Notes under the pieces: generated by a model
Seen by the model: only the letters and a program-made list of their open reading frames with translations
Databases searched by the model: none
Told to the model about the DNA's origin: nothing
Shown: in pieces, positions 17,360 to 26,505 of the stretch
Position numbering within the stretch: position 1 is the first letter of the stretch
Layout of the letters: each line of letters begins with the position of its first letter
Made by a program: the position numbers and the translations under genes
Assembly (NCBI GenBank): GCA_025360015.1
Contig: JANYCZ010000036.1
Span: forward strand, 1-64,000
From: Verrucomicrobiota bacterium
GTDB taxonomy: Bacteria; Verrucomicrobiota; Verrucomicrobiia; Verrucomicrobiales; Verrucomicrobiaceae
Direction: 5' to 3'
Length of the DNA: 64,000 bases

Positions 17360-18024
17360 GCAAAGCCCTCATCATCGACGACGAACAGCAGATGCGCCGC
17401 CTGCTGCGCATGGTGCTGGAGTCACGCGGCTATGAGGTTTGCGAGGCTGCCGAAGGCCAGCTCGGTCTGCAGGAGGCCGCATTTCATCGGCCCGATGTGG
17501 TGCTGCTCGATCTCGGTCTGCCCGGCATGAATGGCATTGAGGTGCTGAAGCGGCTGCGTGAATGGAGCGATGTTCCCGTACTCATCCTCAGCGTGCGCGA
17601 TCAGGAAACCATCAAGGTCGAGGCGCTGGAAAACGGCGCAGACGATTATGTGACGAAACCTTTCGGCACCGCTGAACTCCTAGCCCGTCTGACGGTCATT
17701 CAACGCCGTCGTTTCACGCGCCAGAGCGCCGAGATCATTGTGGGTCCCTTGAAGCTGGATCTGCTGCATCATGAGGCTTCGCTTGATGAGGTGCCGCTCA
17801 AACTCACGCCCACGGAATTCGCGCTGCTCAAGGTGCTCGCCGAGCATGCGGGGCGCATCGTCACGCAGAATCAAATCATGAAGCAGGTTTGGGCCGGCCA
17901 GACCAGCGATCCGAGCGAAGGCCTGCGTGTGCACATCAATCACCTCCGCAAAAAAATCGGTGAAGCCGGTCCGCGTATCGTGAACGAGCCGGGCATTGGC
18001 TACCGCTTGGAAGATGGGTCATAG
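17356..18024 (+). CDS. second KdpE-like response regulator
   Basis: 222 residues, OmpR family, closely similar to the upstream KdpE along its whole length (for example VVLLDLGLPGMNGIEVLKRLREWSDVPVLILSVRDQE, written here as the phospho-acceptor region). It has the conserved Asp, the Lys of YVTKPFG and a winged helix (HINHLRKKI, NEPGIGYRLED). It pairs with the shortened kinase. Because the DNA-binding helices of the two KdpE proteins are alike, they may share targets. Confidence 0.88.
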   Translation: MSKALIIDDEQQMRRLLRMVLESRGYEVCEAAEGQLGLQEAAFHRPDVVLLDLGLPGMNGIEVLKRLREWSDVPVLILSVRDQETIKVEALENGADDYVTKPFGTAELLARLTVIQRRRFTRQSAEIIVGPLKLDLLHHEASLDEVPLKLTPTEFALLKVLAEHAGRIVTQNQIMKQVWAGQTSDPSEGLRVHINHLRKKIGEAGPRIVNEPGIGYRLEDGS

Positions 18025-18113
18025 CCCTTGCAAGGCTGCTTCAATCATGCCGCGATCAAGGCTGGGCATGAATTCAGGCTTTCCGTCTGGGAACTGCTGT
18101 GATTAGTGGCGGG

Positions 18114-19373
18114 ATGTCTTTGTCTCCGACCCAAGCTGACGCCCCGTCCATCCTCATGCGCCGTGCCTGGCTGATCGTGGGGCTGCTGTTTCCCGTGGCG
18201 CTGCTGAACTACTTGGACCGGCAGATGATCGCCTCCATGAAGGTGTCTGTGATGGGCGACATCAAGGACATCGGCAGTGAGGAAAACTGGGGGCACATGC
18301 TGGCGTCGTTCAAATGGGTCTATGCCATCTGCAGCCCCATCGGCGGATACATTGCGGACCGCTACAGCCGCAAGCTGACGATTTGCGGCAGTCTGTTTGT
18401 GTGGTCGCTGATCACCTGGCTCACCGGGCATGTGGGCAGCTTCAATGAGTTGTTCTGGGCGCGCACGCTGATGGGCATCAGTGAGGCGTTTTACATTCCA
18501 GCGGCGCTGGCCTTGATCGCGGACTATCACACCGCCGGGACGCGCTCGCGTGCCATTGGCGTGCACCAGATGGGCATCTACTGCGGCGTGATTACGGGCG
18601 GCTTCGCGGGCTTTGTGGCGGATGCGCCCGAGCTTGGCTGGCGCTTTATGTTTGATTTCACCGGGCTGGCGGGCGTGCTCTATGCCATCCCACTGCTGCT
18701 CCTGCTGCGCGACGTGCCACGGCAGACGGACACGCAGGAAGCCCTGAGCCCGACAGCGCGTGGTGGCCCGATCGGCGAACTGCTCTGCAATCGCAATTTC
18801 ATCCTGCTCGTGTTCTATTTCACGCTGCCCGCACTCGCGGCCTGGGTGGTGCGTGACTGGATGCCTGCCATCCTGCAAAAAGCCTTCAACATCAGCCAGG
18901 GCAAGGCTGGTGTATCCGCCGCGCTGTACTGGCAGGGGGCTGCGCTGTTCTCAGCAATTCTCGGCGGCTGGCTGGCGGACCGCTGGATGCGGCGCAGCGC
19001 CCGCGGCCGCATTTACGTCAGCGCCCTCGGTATGATGCTAATTGTTCCTGCGATGTTCGGCGTTGGGAACGCACCCGCATGGAATTCTTTCGGACTCGCC
19101 ATCGCATCGCTGATCCTGTTTGGCGTTGGCTGGGGCTTTTTTGACTGCAACAACATGCCGATCCTCAGCCAGATCGTGCGGCCGCACATGCGCGCCACCG
19201 GCTACGGCCTCATGAACTTTGTCAGCATGATGTGCGGCGGTCTGGCCGACTGGGGCTTTGGCAAGATGAGTGACAGGCACGTGCCGCTCAATGTCATCTT
19301 CGGCGTCTTCGCCATGATCTGCGTGTTCTCGCTCGTGCTGGTGCTGCTGATCAAGCCAAAGCCGGGAACGTGA
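18114..19373 (+). CDS. major facilitator superfamily transporter
   Basis: About 419 residues with 12 predicted transmembrane segments. The start of helix 1 (PVALLNYLDRQMIASMK) and the loop after helix 2 (GYIADRYSRKLTICGS) match the anion:cation symporter-like MFS group (sugar acid or organic acid transporters). An early GTG at 18099 is possible; the ATG at 18114 is preferred. The gene ends 5 bp from the convergent cysteine desulfurase gene. The substrate cannot be told from sequence. Confidence 0.8.
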   Translation: MSLSPTQADAPSILMRRAWLIVGLLFPVALLNYLDRQMIASMKVSVMGDIKDIGSEENWGHMLASFKWVYAICSPIGGYIADRYSRKLTICGSLFVWSLITWLTGHVGSFNELFWARTLMGISEAFYIPAALALIADYHTAGTRSRAIGVHQMGIYCGVITGGFAGFVADAPELGWRFMFDFTGLAGVLYAIPLLLLLRDVPRQTDTQEALSPTARGGPIGELLCNRNFILLVFYFTLPALAAWVVRDWMPAILQKAFNISQGKAGVSAALYWQGAALFSAILGGWLADRWMRRSARGRIYVSALGMMLIVPAMFGVGNAPAWNSFGLAIASLILFGVGWGFFDCNNMPILSQIVRPHMRATGYGLMNFVSMMCGGLADWGFGKMSDRHVPLNVIFGVFAMICVFSLVLVLLIKPKPGT

Positions 19374-19378
19374 TGCGG

Positions 19379-20497
19379 CTACTGCGGTCTGCCGCCACGG
19401 TTCAGCTCCTCATACACCTCGATGAACGCGGCGGCGAGCGCCTGCCAGTCTGCCGCCGTTGTCTCCCAGCCGCTGCTGATGCGCACGACGCGTTTCAGCT
19501 CTTCCGCACTGGCACCTAGCGCTGTCACCACGACGGAAGAACCTTCCTTGCCCGAACTGCAGGCGGAACCCGTCGAGATGCTGAAGCCGCGCCGTGACAG
19601 CCGCGTGAGCCATTTCAGATTGTCGTGTTCCGGCATCACCATGAGCACGGTGTTCCAAAGTCGTGGTGCCGATTCACTGATGACGCGCAGAGCGTTAAAC
19701 CGGGCACGCAGCGCCATGATGAATTCATCGCGCAGCTTGCTTTGCGTGAGTTCGATCTCGCTTAGGCGCGGTGTGATCGATTCCAGAGCCGTCACCATCG
19801 CCTCAATGGCTGGATAATTTTCCGTGCCTGCACGTCGCCCACTTTCCTGCGGGCCGCCACGGATGAAGCCGAGGCGCGAATGTTCTTTCGGCAGCACCAG
19901 AAATCCGCAGCCCTTGCTGCCGCCAAATTTATGGGCGCTGCCGGTGATGAAATCACATTCACCAAGGTTCGCGGCGTCGAGCTTGCCGAGCCATTGCGCG
20001 GCATCGGTGTGAAACGGCACGCCAGGCTCACGGCACAGCGCGGCCAGTTCGCGCCAGGGCTGCAATGCACCGCTTTCGTTGTTCGCCGCCATCATTGAAA
20101 CCAACGCAGGTCGTTTCTCGATCAACGGCTTCACGGCGTTCAATTCAACCACGCCATCAGCATTCACCGGCAACTCCACCACGTTTCGACCCCGCGCAGC
20201 TTCGCGCACACTCGGGTGCTCGATGGCGGAGACCAAAACGACAGCGTCAGGTGGAAGCGAGGCAAACAAGGCGTTGTTTGATTCCGTGGCACCCGAGGTG
20301 AAGACGATGCGTTCGGCGTCCGCGCCGATCAGTGTGCCCAAGCGTTCACGTGCAGATTCAAGCTGCTGGGCCGCCAGTCCGGCATCGCGATACAGGCTGG
20401 AAGGATTGTGCCAGTGCTTCTCACTGGCGCGCAGCCAGGCGTCACGCGCGGCGGGCTGCAGCGGCGTGGTGGCGTTGTGGTCAAAGTAGCCGTTCAT
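19379..20497 (-). CDS. cysteine desulfurase (NifS/IscS-like, class V aminotransferase)
   Basis: 372 residues. PLP enzyme taking sulfur from cysteine as a persulfide. Seen: the N-terminal YFDHNATTPLQP, the PLP region TDAAQWLGK, the PLP lysine in TGSAHKFGGSKGCGF and the active-site cysteine loop SISTGSACSSGKEGSS. It is last in a four-gene coupled set with lpxK, fdhD and a membrane protein. FdhD passes sulfur from an IscS-type desulfurase to formate dehydrogenase, so this enzyme is a plausible dedicated donor. Confidence 0.9.
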   Translation of the reverse strand: MNGYFDHNATTPLQPAARDAWLRASEKHWHNPSSLYRDAGLAAQQLESARERLGTLIGADAERIVFTSGATESNNALFASLPPDAVVLVSAIEHPSVREAARGRNVVELPVNADGVVELNAVKPLIEKRPALVSMMAANNESGALQPWRELAALCREPGVPFHTDAAQWLGKLDAANLGECDFITGSAHKFGGSKGCGFLVLPKEHSRLGFIRGGPQESGRRAGTENYPAIEAMVTALESITPRLSEIELTQSKLRDEFIMALRARFNALRVISESAPRLWNTVLMVMPEHDNLKWLTRLSRRGFSISTGSACSSGKEGSSVVVTALGASAEELKRVVRISSGWETTAADWQALAAAFIEVYEELNRGGRPQ

Positions 20498-20916
20498 GCA
20501 GCGGGCTTGAAACGGGAGGGCAGCGGGATGTGCGCGAGCATCAGCAGGAACGCGACGCCGATGTAGGGCACCCAGGCATCACCTCGGCCATTCGAGAGGG
20601 TGCCATTCACGAATCCGAGCACGCCAACGCCTTCGCTCAATGCAAAGACCACAACGTTGCCAGCCACAAAACGGCCACGATGCGCTGGATCATCCAGGTC
20701 GAGAGTACCGGTGGCAAACCCGCCGAGTAGGAGTTTGCACAGGAAAAAACTCAGGACCGCCGCGCTGCCAGCGGCGAGGGCGATGACCTGCCCTATCGAC
20801 TGGGCAGTCCCTTTGGCGGGAGCAAAAGTCATGGCGCTCAGCATAAAGGCATACAGGCAGAGCGAAGAGCACAGCGCTCCCCAGATGATGAAGACGACAA
20901 GTTGAACTGGTTTCAT
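20494..20916 (-). CDS. four-helix membrane protein of unknown function
   Basis: 140 residues, with four hydrophobic segments (about 5-30, 42-66, 88-105, 117-133) and short loops. No family is recognised with confidence. It starts in a 4-bp overlap with fdhD and overlaps the desulfurase start by 4 bp, so it is translated with them. A role linked to the sulfur-transfer pair is possible but rests on position only. Confidence 0.65.
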   Translation of the reverse strand: MKPVQLVVFIIWGALCSSLCLYAFMLSAMTFAPAKGTAQSIGQVIALAAGSAAVLSFFLCKLLLGGFATGTLDLDDPAHRGRFVAGNVVVFALSEGVGVLGFVNGTLSNGRGDAWVPYIGVAFLLMLAHIPLPSRFKPAA

Positions 20917-21737
20917 GGTGCCATCCTCACACGCTGCACATGGGTGTAAACATTCATCGTTTCACCCCGCAGGAAACCGATGAGCGTCTGGTCCGCCTCC
21001 TGCGCGAAATCCACAGCGAGACTGCTGGGCGCGGAAATGGCCGCGACGAGCGCGATGCCACCTGCCAGAGCCTTTTGGATGATCTCAAACGACACGCGGC
21101 CACTCACCAGCAGGATGTGGCGGTTCAGCGGCAGGAGATCGCGCTGGAGTGCGTAGCCTAGGATTTTATCCAGCGCGTTGTGACGGCCCACGTCTTCACG
21201 CAGCACGAGCAGATTGCCTTCGAGGTCAAACAGGCCGCTCGCATGCAGGCCTCCCGTTTTGGCAAATGTTTCCTGCGCGGCACGGAGCTTGTCGGGCAGG
21301 CTGGCGATCAATTTTGGCGTAACCTGCCAGTCTCCTTTCACAGCGGGAAACTGCTGAAACACACTCTCGATGCTCGTCTTGCCGCACAGTCCGCAACTGG
21401 ATGCGCTGAAGACATGCCGCGTCAGCGAATCCCAGTTCACCACCGCGCCGCCCAGCAGCACATCGACGATGTTGCCGTGCTTGTTGTTGGTGCTGGGACA
21501 CTGCGAGATTTCCAGTATGTCACGCGGACGCTGCACCACGCCTTCGCTAACGAGAAACCCGGCGGCGAGTTCTTCATCATGCCCCGGCGTGCGCATCACC
21601 ACGGCCACGGAGCGGCCTTCGACACGGATTTCGAGCGGCTCCTCACGGGCGGTGACGTCGCAGACCTCGCTGGTGCTGCCAGCGGTGTTCACCTTGTGCA
21701 GTTGCACAGCGGTCATGGCTGGATTCTCCACGCTCAT
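20913..21737 (-). CDS. fdhD: formate dehydrogenase accessory sulfurtransferase FdhD
   Basis: 274 residues. It transfers sulfur from a cysteine desulfurase to the molybdenum cofactor of formate dehydrogenase. Family features: EEPLEIRVEGRSVAVVMRTPG, DEELAAGFLVSEGV, the CxxC-bearing SSCGLCGK and the C-terminal VGRHNALDKILG and SGRVSFEIIQKAL. The ATG at 21737 overlaps the TGA of lpxK and gives the normal start. No formate dehydrogenase gene is in the window. Confidence 0.93.
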   Translation of the reverse strand: MSVENPAMTAVQLHKVNTAGSTSEVCDVTAREEPLEIRVEGRSVAVVMRTPGHDEELAAGFLVSEGVVQRPRDILEISQCPSTNNKHGNIVDVLLGGAVVNWDSLTRHVFSASSCGLCGKTSIESVFQQFPAVKGDWQVTPKLIASLPDKLRAAQETFAKTGGLHASGLFDLEGNLLVLREDVGRHNALDKILGYALQRDLLPLNRHILLVSGRVSFEIIQKALAGGIALVAAISAPSSLAVDFAQEADQTLIGFLRGETMNVYTHVQRVRMAP

Positions 21738-22960
21738 CACGAAGCCTCCATGAAATCGGCAGGCAGCACGCCTGCGGGCACCCGGCGCGGTTCGGCGATA
21801 AGGCGCACCATTTTGTCGAAGATGTCCCGGCCACGAATGATCTCGATCTCCACACGCATGAAGTAGAAAGGGATATCGGCGACGGGCAGTTTGGGAAAGC
21901 GCACAAAATCTTTCTCCGTGGTGACCATGCAATGCACATCCCGACGCACGCAGCGATCGATGAAATTTTTCAGGTCCGGGCCACGAAAGCGATGATGATC
22001 CGCGAAACGTGAGATGACCTCGACCTTTGCGCCAAGCTTGCGCAGCCCGTTTTCAAAGCTTTCCGGCACGGCGATGCCGGAGAGGGCACCCACAAATTTG
22101 TCACGCAGTCCGTCGATGGGCAGGTGCTCTCCGGTATGGATGTTTTCGAAATGCATCGCACGATGGCGGCACTCAATGATTTCGGCGGCCCGGTTGTAAC
22201 GGCGGATCTGCTTGATGACGTCCTCGCTGTCGCCGTCGGATTTGGTGATGAAGATGTAGCTGGCGCGGCGCAGGCTGCGCGGCGGCTCGCGCAGGGTGCC
22301 GCGTGGCAGCATGTAGCCGTTGTTGCCGAAGACCGCCGTTTTGTCGATCAGCACGATGTCGTGGCGGTGCTTGAGCTTGAGGTATTGCAGGCCGTCATCG
22401 AGGACGAGCACATCGGCACCGAAGCGCTGAATGGCATGCGCGCCGGCCTTCACACGGTTTTTGTCCACCACGACCGGAATGCCCGGGCAGTTTTTCGCCA
22501 GCATGAAGGGCTCGTCGCCTGCATTGTGGGAGTCGAGCAGCACGTTCTCACCATCGGAGACGATGCGTGGCAGAGGTTCGGGTGGCTTCGGGATGAAGCC
22601 CAGGCGCGCAGCGAGTTTTTTAGAAAAGGGCAGTTTCTTCTGCCGCTTGCTTTTGTAGCCCCGGCTCAGAATGCAGACGCGGCGGCCATGGGCATGCAGC
22701 GCCTTGGCCAGCATCTCCACCACCGGAGTTTTGCCCGTGCCGCCGACTGTGAGATTGCCCACACTGATGACCGGCACACCCAGATGATGGTCGTGGATGT
22801 AGCGGTGGCGGTATAGATAAAGGCGTGTCCGTACCACCGCCGAGTAAATGCCGGAAAGACCACGGAAGACGACCCGCAGCAGCGAAGCGCGGATGCCACG
22901 GCGGTTGTTGATAACCACGTCGATGACGAAGTTTTCGATGTCTTCCAGAGTGTCTCTCAC
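21737..22960 (-). CDS. lpxK: tetraacyldisaccharide 4'-kinase LpxK
   Basis: 407 residues. It phosphorylates the lipid A disaccharide at the 4' position at the inner membrane. The P-loop GNLTVGGTGKTPVV is present about 70 residues in, and DVLVLDDGLQYLKLKHRHDIVLID matches the family. The N-terminal 45 residues are longer than in Proteobacteria. A lipid A gene supports a Gram-negative envelope. It heads the coupled operon with fdhD. Confidence 0.9.
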   Translation of the reverse strand: MRDTLEDIENFVIDVVINNRRGIRASLLRVVFRGLSGIYSAVVRTRLYLYRHRYIHDHHLGVPVISVGNLTVGGTGKTPVVEMLAKALHAHGRRVCILSRGYKSKRQKKLPFSKKLAARLGFIPKPPEPLPRIVSDGENVLLDSHNAGDEPFMLAKNCPGIPVVVDKNRVKAGAHAIQRFGADVLVLDDGLQYLKLKHRHDIVLIDKTAVFGNNGYMLPRGTLREPPRSLRRASYIFITKSDGDSEDVIKQIRRYNRAAEIIECRHRAMHFENIHTGEHLPIDGLRDKFVGALSGIAVPESFENGLRKLGAKVEVISRFADHHRFRGPDLKNFIDRCVRRDVHCMVTTEKDFVRFPKLPVADIPFYFMRVEIEIIRGRDIFDKMVRLIAEPRRVPAGVLPADFMEAS

Positions 22961-23041
22961 AGGAGGACATTGGAAGCGGGAAAGCGCACCGCGTCAACGA
23001 GACGCCTTGCTGTTTGCAGCGGAGTTTGTAGCGTCGTAAAT

Positions 23042-24685
23042 ATGAAATTATTTGCCTGTGCGCTGCTGGGTATTCTTTTGGCCGCAAACACTGCCCATGC
23101 CCGCACTCTGGCGGAGGCTGCGGGGAAAATGGCGAAGCAGCTCAAAGTCGGATGTGTCGTCACGGGCGAGCGCGTGGGCGGCGATGTTAAGTGTGCCCTC
23201 TCAGGCACTGCGCCAGAAGCGGGAAGCACACCGCCTGAGAAGGTGGTTTTTGAGATCGGCTCCATCACCAAGGTGTTCACAGGTCTGCTGCTGGCGCAGG
23301 CGGTGGTGGAGAAGAAAGTGGCGCTGGAGACGACGCTAGGCAGCCTTCTGGCCGGGCAGGTAAAATGGGCGGATCCGCGCATCGCGGCGATCACGCTGGA
23401 GCAACTCGCCACCCACACCAGCGGCCTGCCACGCATACCGGACAATGCAGTCGCCGGTGCCAAAGAGGAAGATCCTTATGCGGACTATGATGAGAAACTG
23501 CTGCTGAGCTACCTCTCCACGGCAAAGCTCGACGGTGATTCTCCTTTCTCCTGCAGCTATTCAAACCTCGGCATGGGACTGCTGGGTTATCTGCTGGGCG
23601 GAGCGTACCAGATGACCTGGGAACAGGCAGTGGTTGAGAAAATCTGCCTGCCGCTGGGCTTGAACGACACCGCTGTGAATCCCGATGCCAAACTGCCGCG
23701 TGCCACACCTCATGATGGCGACAAGGAGGTGAAGCCCTGGCACTGTGCGGCGCTGGCAGGCTGTGGTGCTTTGCGCAGTACGGCGGCAGATTTGATGAAG
23801 CTGGGGGCTGCCATGCTGCAGCCGGACAAGACACCCCTGCTTGAGGCTTTTGCGCTTGCCCTGAAACCGCATGCCGATACGCCTGCCTATGGGGGTGAGA
23901 TCGGCCTAGGAGTGTTCATCAGCCAGTTTGAGGGCGAGGAGACACTGCATCATGACGGCAGCACCGGCGGTTATTGTTCAGGATTTCAAGTGATCCCTGC
24001 CAAAGCGGTCGTGCGTGTCGTTTTGATCAACAACAGCAGCCTTTCTGGTTCGGTGGCGATTGCCGCCACCTCCGAGGCCAAGCCGGTGGATCCAGCGAAG
24101 CAAAAAGAAGTCACCCTGTCTGAAGAAATGCTGAAGCAGTACCCCGGTGTGTATGTGCTGGACCGCGAGTCACGCTTTACCGTGCTGCTGCGCGACGGCC
24201 GGCTCTATGCGAACCTCACCGGGCAGCCGTTTCTGCGTGCCTTTGCCAAAGCGCCGGACCGCTTCTTTTACAAGGCTGTGGCCGCGGAGATCGCCTTCAA
24301 CCGGCATGAGGGTGAGGTTCAGTCGCTGACGCTGTTTCAGAACGGCAACGAAATCACCGCCAGACGCAGCAGCACCCCGCCGCCGGAGTACAAGCTGCGT
24401 CCCGGTAGAGAGCTGCAACCCTACGTGGGTGAGTATGCATTGATGGGCTTGACGCCGCTCAAGGTCACCATGCAGGCCAGCACGCTGTTTGCGCAAATCG
24501 AAGGCCAGTCAGCGCTGCCGGTGTTTGAAACTTCGGCGGACTATTTCGAATACGACGCTGTGAAGGCCGCTCTCATTTTCACGCGTGACGACAAGCAGCA
24601 GATCAACGGGCTCACCCTCCTGCAAAACGGCCTCACGGTGCCTGCGCCCCGCGTCAAGAGCCCGACCAGTGCCCCGACGAAGTGA
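23042..24685 (+). CDS. exported serine hydrolase, class C beta-lactamase/PBP-like
   Basis: 547 residues with a signal peptide (MKLFACALLGILLAANTAHA). The serine beta-lactamase/transpeptidase-like fold is marked by SxxK (GSITKVFTG), a YSN motif (SCSYSNLGMGLLG) and HDGSTGG in place of KTG. A C-terminal part of about 200 residues repeats a lipocalin-like pattern (YPGVYVL..., YVGEYALM...) typical of Verrucomicrobiota esterase/peptidase relatives. It may be an esterase or D-amino peptidase rather than an antibiotic resistance enzyme. The 3' end overlaps the convergent methyltransferase gene by 32 bp. Confidence 0.82.
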   Translation: MKLFACALLGILLAANTAHARTLAEAAGKMAKQLKVGCVVTGERVGGDVKCALSGTAPEAGSTPPEKVVFEIGSITKVFTGLLLAQAVVEKKVALETTLGSLLAGQVKWADPRIAAITLEQLATHTSGLPRIPDNAVAGAKEEDPYADYDEKLLLSYLSTAKLDGDSPFSCSYSNLGMGLLGYLLGGAYQMTWEQAVVEKICLPLGLNDTAVNPDAKLPRATPHDGDKEVKPWHCAALAGCGALRSTAADLMKLGAAMLQPDKTPLLEAFALALKPHADTPAYGGEIGLGVFISQFEGEETLHHDGSTGGYCSGFQVIPAKAVVRVVLINNSSLSGSVAIAATSEAKPVDPAKQKEVTLSEEMLKQYPGVYVLDRESRFTVLLRDGRLYANLTGQPFLRAFAKAPDRFFYKAVAAEIAFNRHEGEVQSLTLFQNGNEITARRSSTPPPEYKLRPGRELQPYVGEYALMGLTPLKVTMQASTLFAQIEGQSALPVFETSADYFEYDAVKAALIFTRDDKQQINGLTLLQNGLTVPAPRVKSPTSAPTK

Positions 24686-25631
24686 GGCGGTTTTCCTTCT
24701 CTGCCAGCGCTAGAATCGTCTGAAAGTGGGGACTTTTGCTTTCGCGGTGCACCACGCTCGTCTCGATTTTTTTGAAACCAGCCGTGGTCAGCATGTCATG
24801 CAGATCGCTCTCCGAAAAGCCGAGCCAGACATCGGCATACAGATCACGTGCCTGCTCAAACTGATGCTTTAAAAGATCCAACACCACGATGCGGCCGCCC
24901 GGACGCAGGATGGTCAGCGCAGCTTTGAGCGCCTTCTCCGGATTTTGTGCATGGTGCAGCGCCTGGCTGAGGAAGACCAGATCCACACTCATCGGCGGGA
25001 TCGGCGGAGACTCGATGTCACCCAGGCGAAATTCGAGATTCGCAAAGCCGTGCTTCTGGGCCAGTTCCGCGCCATAGGCCACCATCTTCTCGCTGTTATC
25101 CACGGCGATGACTTTTTTCGCCCGTTCGGCGAGCAATTGGGAAAGTGTGCCCTCCCCTGCGCCCAGATCGGCAATGACCAGCGGCGGCATGAGTTTGAGC
25201 AGCGTCTCGCCCAGACCCTTCCACGAACGGCCGGGAATGTAGTGACGGCCAAATTTGCCCGCCAGCGCGTCGAAGTAGGCTTTCGCGGTATGCGCCCGCT
25301 TTCGCAGGACGATTTGCAGCGCTTCAGCATCCTTGGTGACCTCGCGCAGTTCAGCGCCAGCAGCATCCAGCAGCGCGAGAAAATGCTCATGTGTCGGCAA
25401 GTCCTTGGCACCGGGTTCTTCAAGCTGGTACATCCGGTTCTTGCCACTGCGGCGGTCGGTGACCAGCCCCGCCGTCTTCAATTTGGCGAGCTGGGCGGAG
25501 ATGTTGGACTGCGGCAGAGACAGCACCTCCTGCAGCTCCGCCACACTCAGCTCTTCCTGCTTGAGCAGCAAAAGCAGCCGCACCCGCGTGGGGTCGGCAA
25601 TGAGACTGAGCGATTTAAGAACGGAGGCCAC
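24654..25631 (-). CDS. ArsR-family regulator fused to a SAM-dependent methyltransferase
   Basis: 325 residues. The N-terminal winged helix (about 1-90: LIADPTRVRLLLLLKQEELSVAEL, LPQSNISAQLAKLKTAGLV) is ArsR-like but lacks the metal-binding ELCVC motif. The C-terminal class I methyltransferase (about 140-290) has the SAM motif VIADLGAGEGTLSQLLA and a DLVFLSQALHH motif. Such fusions include S-adenosylhomocysteine-responsive regulators, so SAH/SAM sensing is the leading idea, not proven. An inverted repeat just upstream may be its own operator. Confidence 0.83.
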   Translation of the reverse strand: MASVLKSLSLIADPTRVRLLLLLKQEELSVAELQEVLSLPQSNISAQLAKLKTAGLVTDRRSGKNRMYQLEEPGAKDLPTHEHFLALLDAAGAELREVTKDAEALQIVLRKRAHTAKAYFDALAGKFGRHYIPGRSWKGLGETLLKLMPPLVIADLGAGEGTLSQLLAERAKKVIAVDNSEKMVAYGAELAQKHGFANLEFRLGDIESPPIPPMSVDLVFLSQALHHAQNPEKALKAALTILRPGGRIVVLDLLKHQFEQARDLYADVWLGFSESDLHDMLTTAGFKKIETSVVHRESKSPHFQTILALAEKENRLTSSGHWSGS

Positions 25632-25644
25632 AGAGAGCCCATCG

Positions 25645-25662
25645 TATCAACGCATCATGATA
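25645..25662. promoter_or_regulatory. candidate operator of the ArsR-methyltransferase
   Basis: Inverted repeat TATCA-N8-TGATA, 14 bp upstream of the ArsR-fusion start codon, in a short AT-rich spacer. Size and position fit autorepression by an ArsR dimer. Confidence 0.4.
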
Positions 25663-25690
25663 CATCAATACCAGAGTTTTGACACATCGG

Positions 25691-26383
25691 TCAGAGCTTC
25701 GAGGCCGCCCAGATCCCCACTTTGCTCTGCTGAGCCCGCTTTCGCAGTGTCTGCAACTCCAGCGCGTAGTCGTTGATCGAGCGCGCATCCCCAGGCAGGC
25801 TTGAGGTCACGCCAGCCACGCGGGCAAAACCCTGCTGCACCAGCAAATCCGCCAGATACACCTGCTTGCCAGGGCTGATCTCCACCAGAATCAGCGCGTA
25901 GTAGCGGCTGAGCCCCGGCACCTCCTCCCAGCGCGTCATCACGGTGAAGGGCTGTTGCTTGAGAAGCTGGGCCACATACTGCGTCGCCCGCTGCCCCTCC
26001 TCAATGATGCGCTGGCTGCTCACGCCAAAGTAACGCGCCTGCTCCTGCACGCGCTGTGGATGGGTGAGCGTGGGGTCCAGTCCATCGACATAATAAAGCA
26101 CGAAAATGTGCTCTTCCTCGGTGTCATTGACCTTGATGCGCAGCGTGTCCGCCTCATTGGCGCGGCTGTCGATGAACTTGGCCTTGGGGAAAATTTTGAA
26201 CTGCTGCAGCGGAGTACGACCAGCATCAGACGCCGTCTGCCCCGGAGGCATCTGGGCTACCTTCACAGGCAGCGCCTGCAATGGAGCGGGACGGCTCTCC
26301 TTCAGCAGCACCGCCACGAGCACGATGATCAGCACCAGCACGCAGGTGATGGCGAGATTCAGCAATGTGTCACGGAAAGGCAT
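25691..26383 (-). CDS. membrane-anchored SNase-like protein
   Basis: 230 residues. One N-terminal transmembrane helix (LAITCVLVLIIVLVAVLL) and an outside domain resembling staphylococcal nuclease: RIKVND..., FVLYYVDGLDP, VYLADLLVQQGFARV. The classical catalytic Arg/Glu/Arg set is not evident, since the loop that normally reads D(A/T)PE has become DPTLTHPQR, so it may bind nucleic acid or protein without cutting. It is a single gene on the minus strand. Confidence 0.65.
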   Translation of the reverse strand: MPFRDTLLNLAITCVLVLIIVLVAVLLKESRPAPLQALPVKVAQMPPGQTASDAGRTPLQQFKIFPKAKFIDSRANEADTLRIKVNDTEEEHIFVLYYVDGLDPTLTHPQRVQEQARYFGVSSQRIIEEGQRATQYVAQLLKQQPFTVMTRWEEVPGLSRYYALILVEISPGKQVYLADLLVQQGFARVAGVTSSLPGDARSINDYALELQTLRKRAQQSKVGIWAASKL

Positions 26384-26505
26384 GCGATGGGGTGCGAAGA
26401 TTCGAGCGGTCCACTGTCACGCGTTCGGGCGGGTGCTCAAGCTTAAGGACGATTTTTCTCGCCTTGGGTTGACGGTGGTCGTCTAATCGTCAGCCATACC
26501 TTCAA

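Noticed and set aside
23042-24685. Antibiotic-resistance beta-lactamase
   Set aside because: The third motif is HDG rather than KTG and a long extra domain is present, so a general serine hydrolase is more likely.
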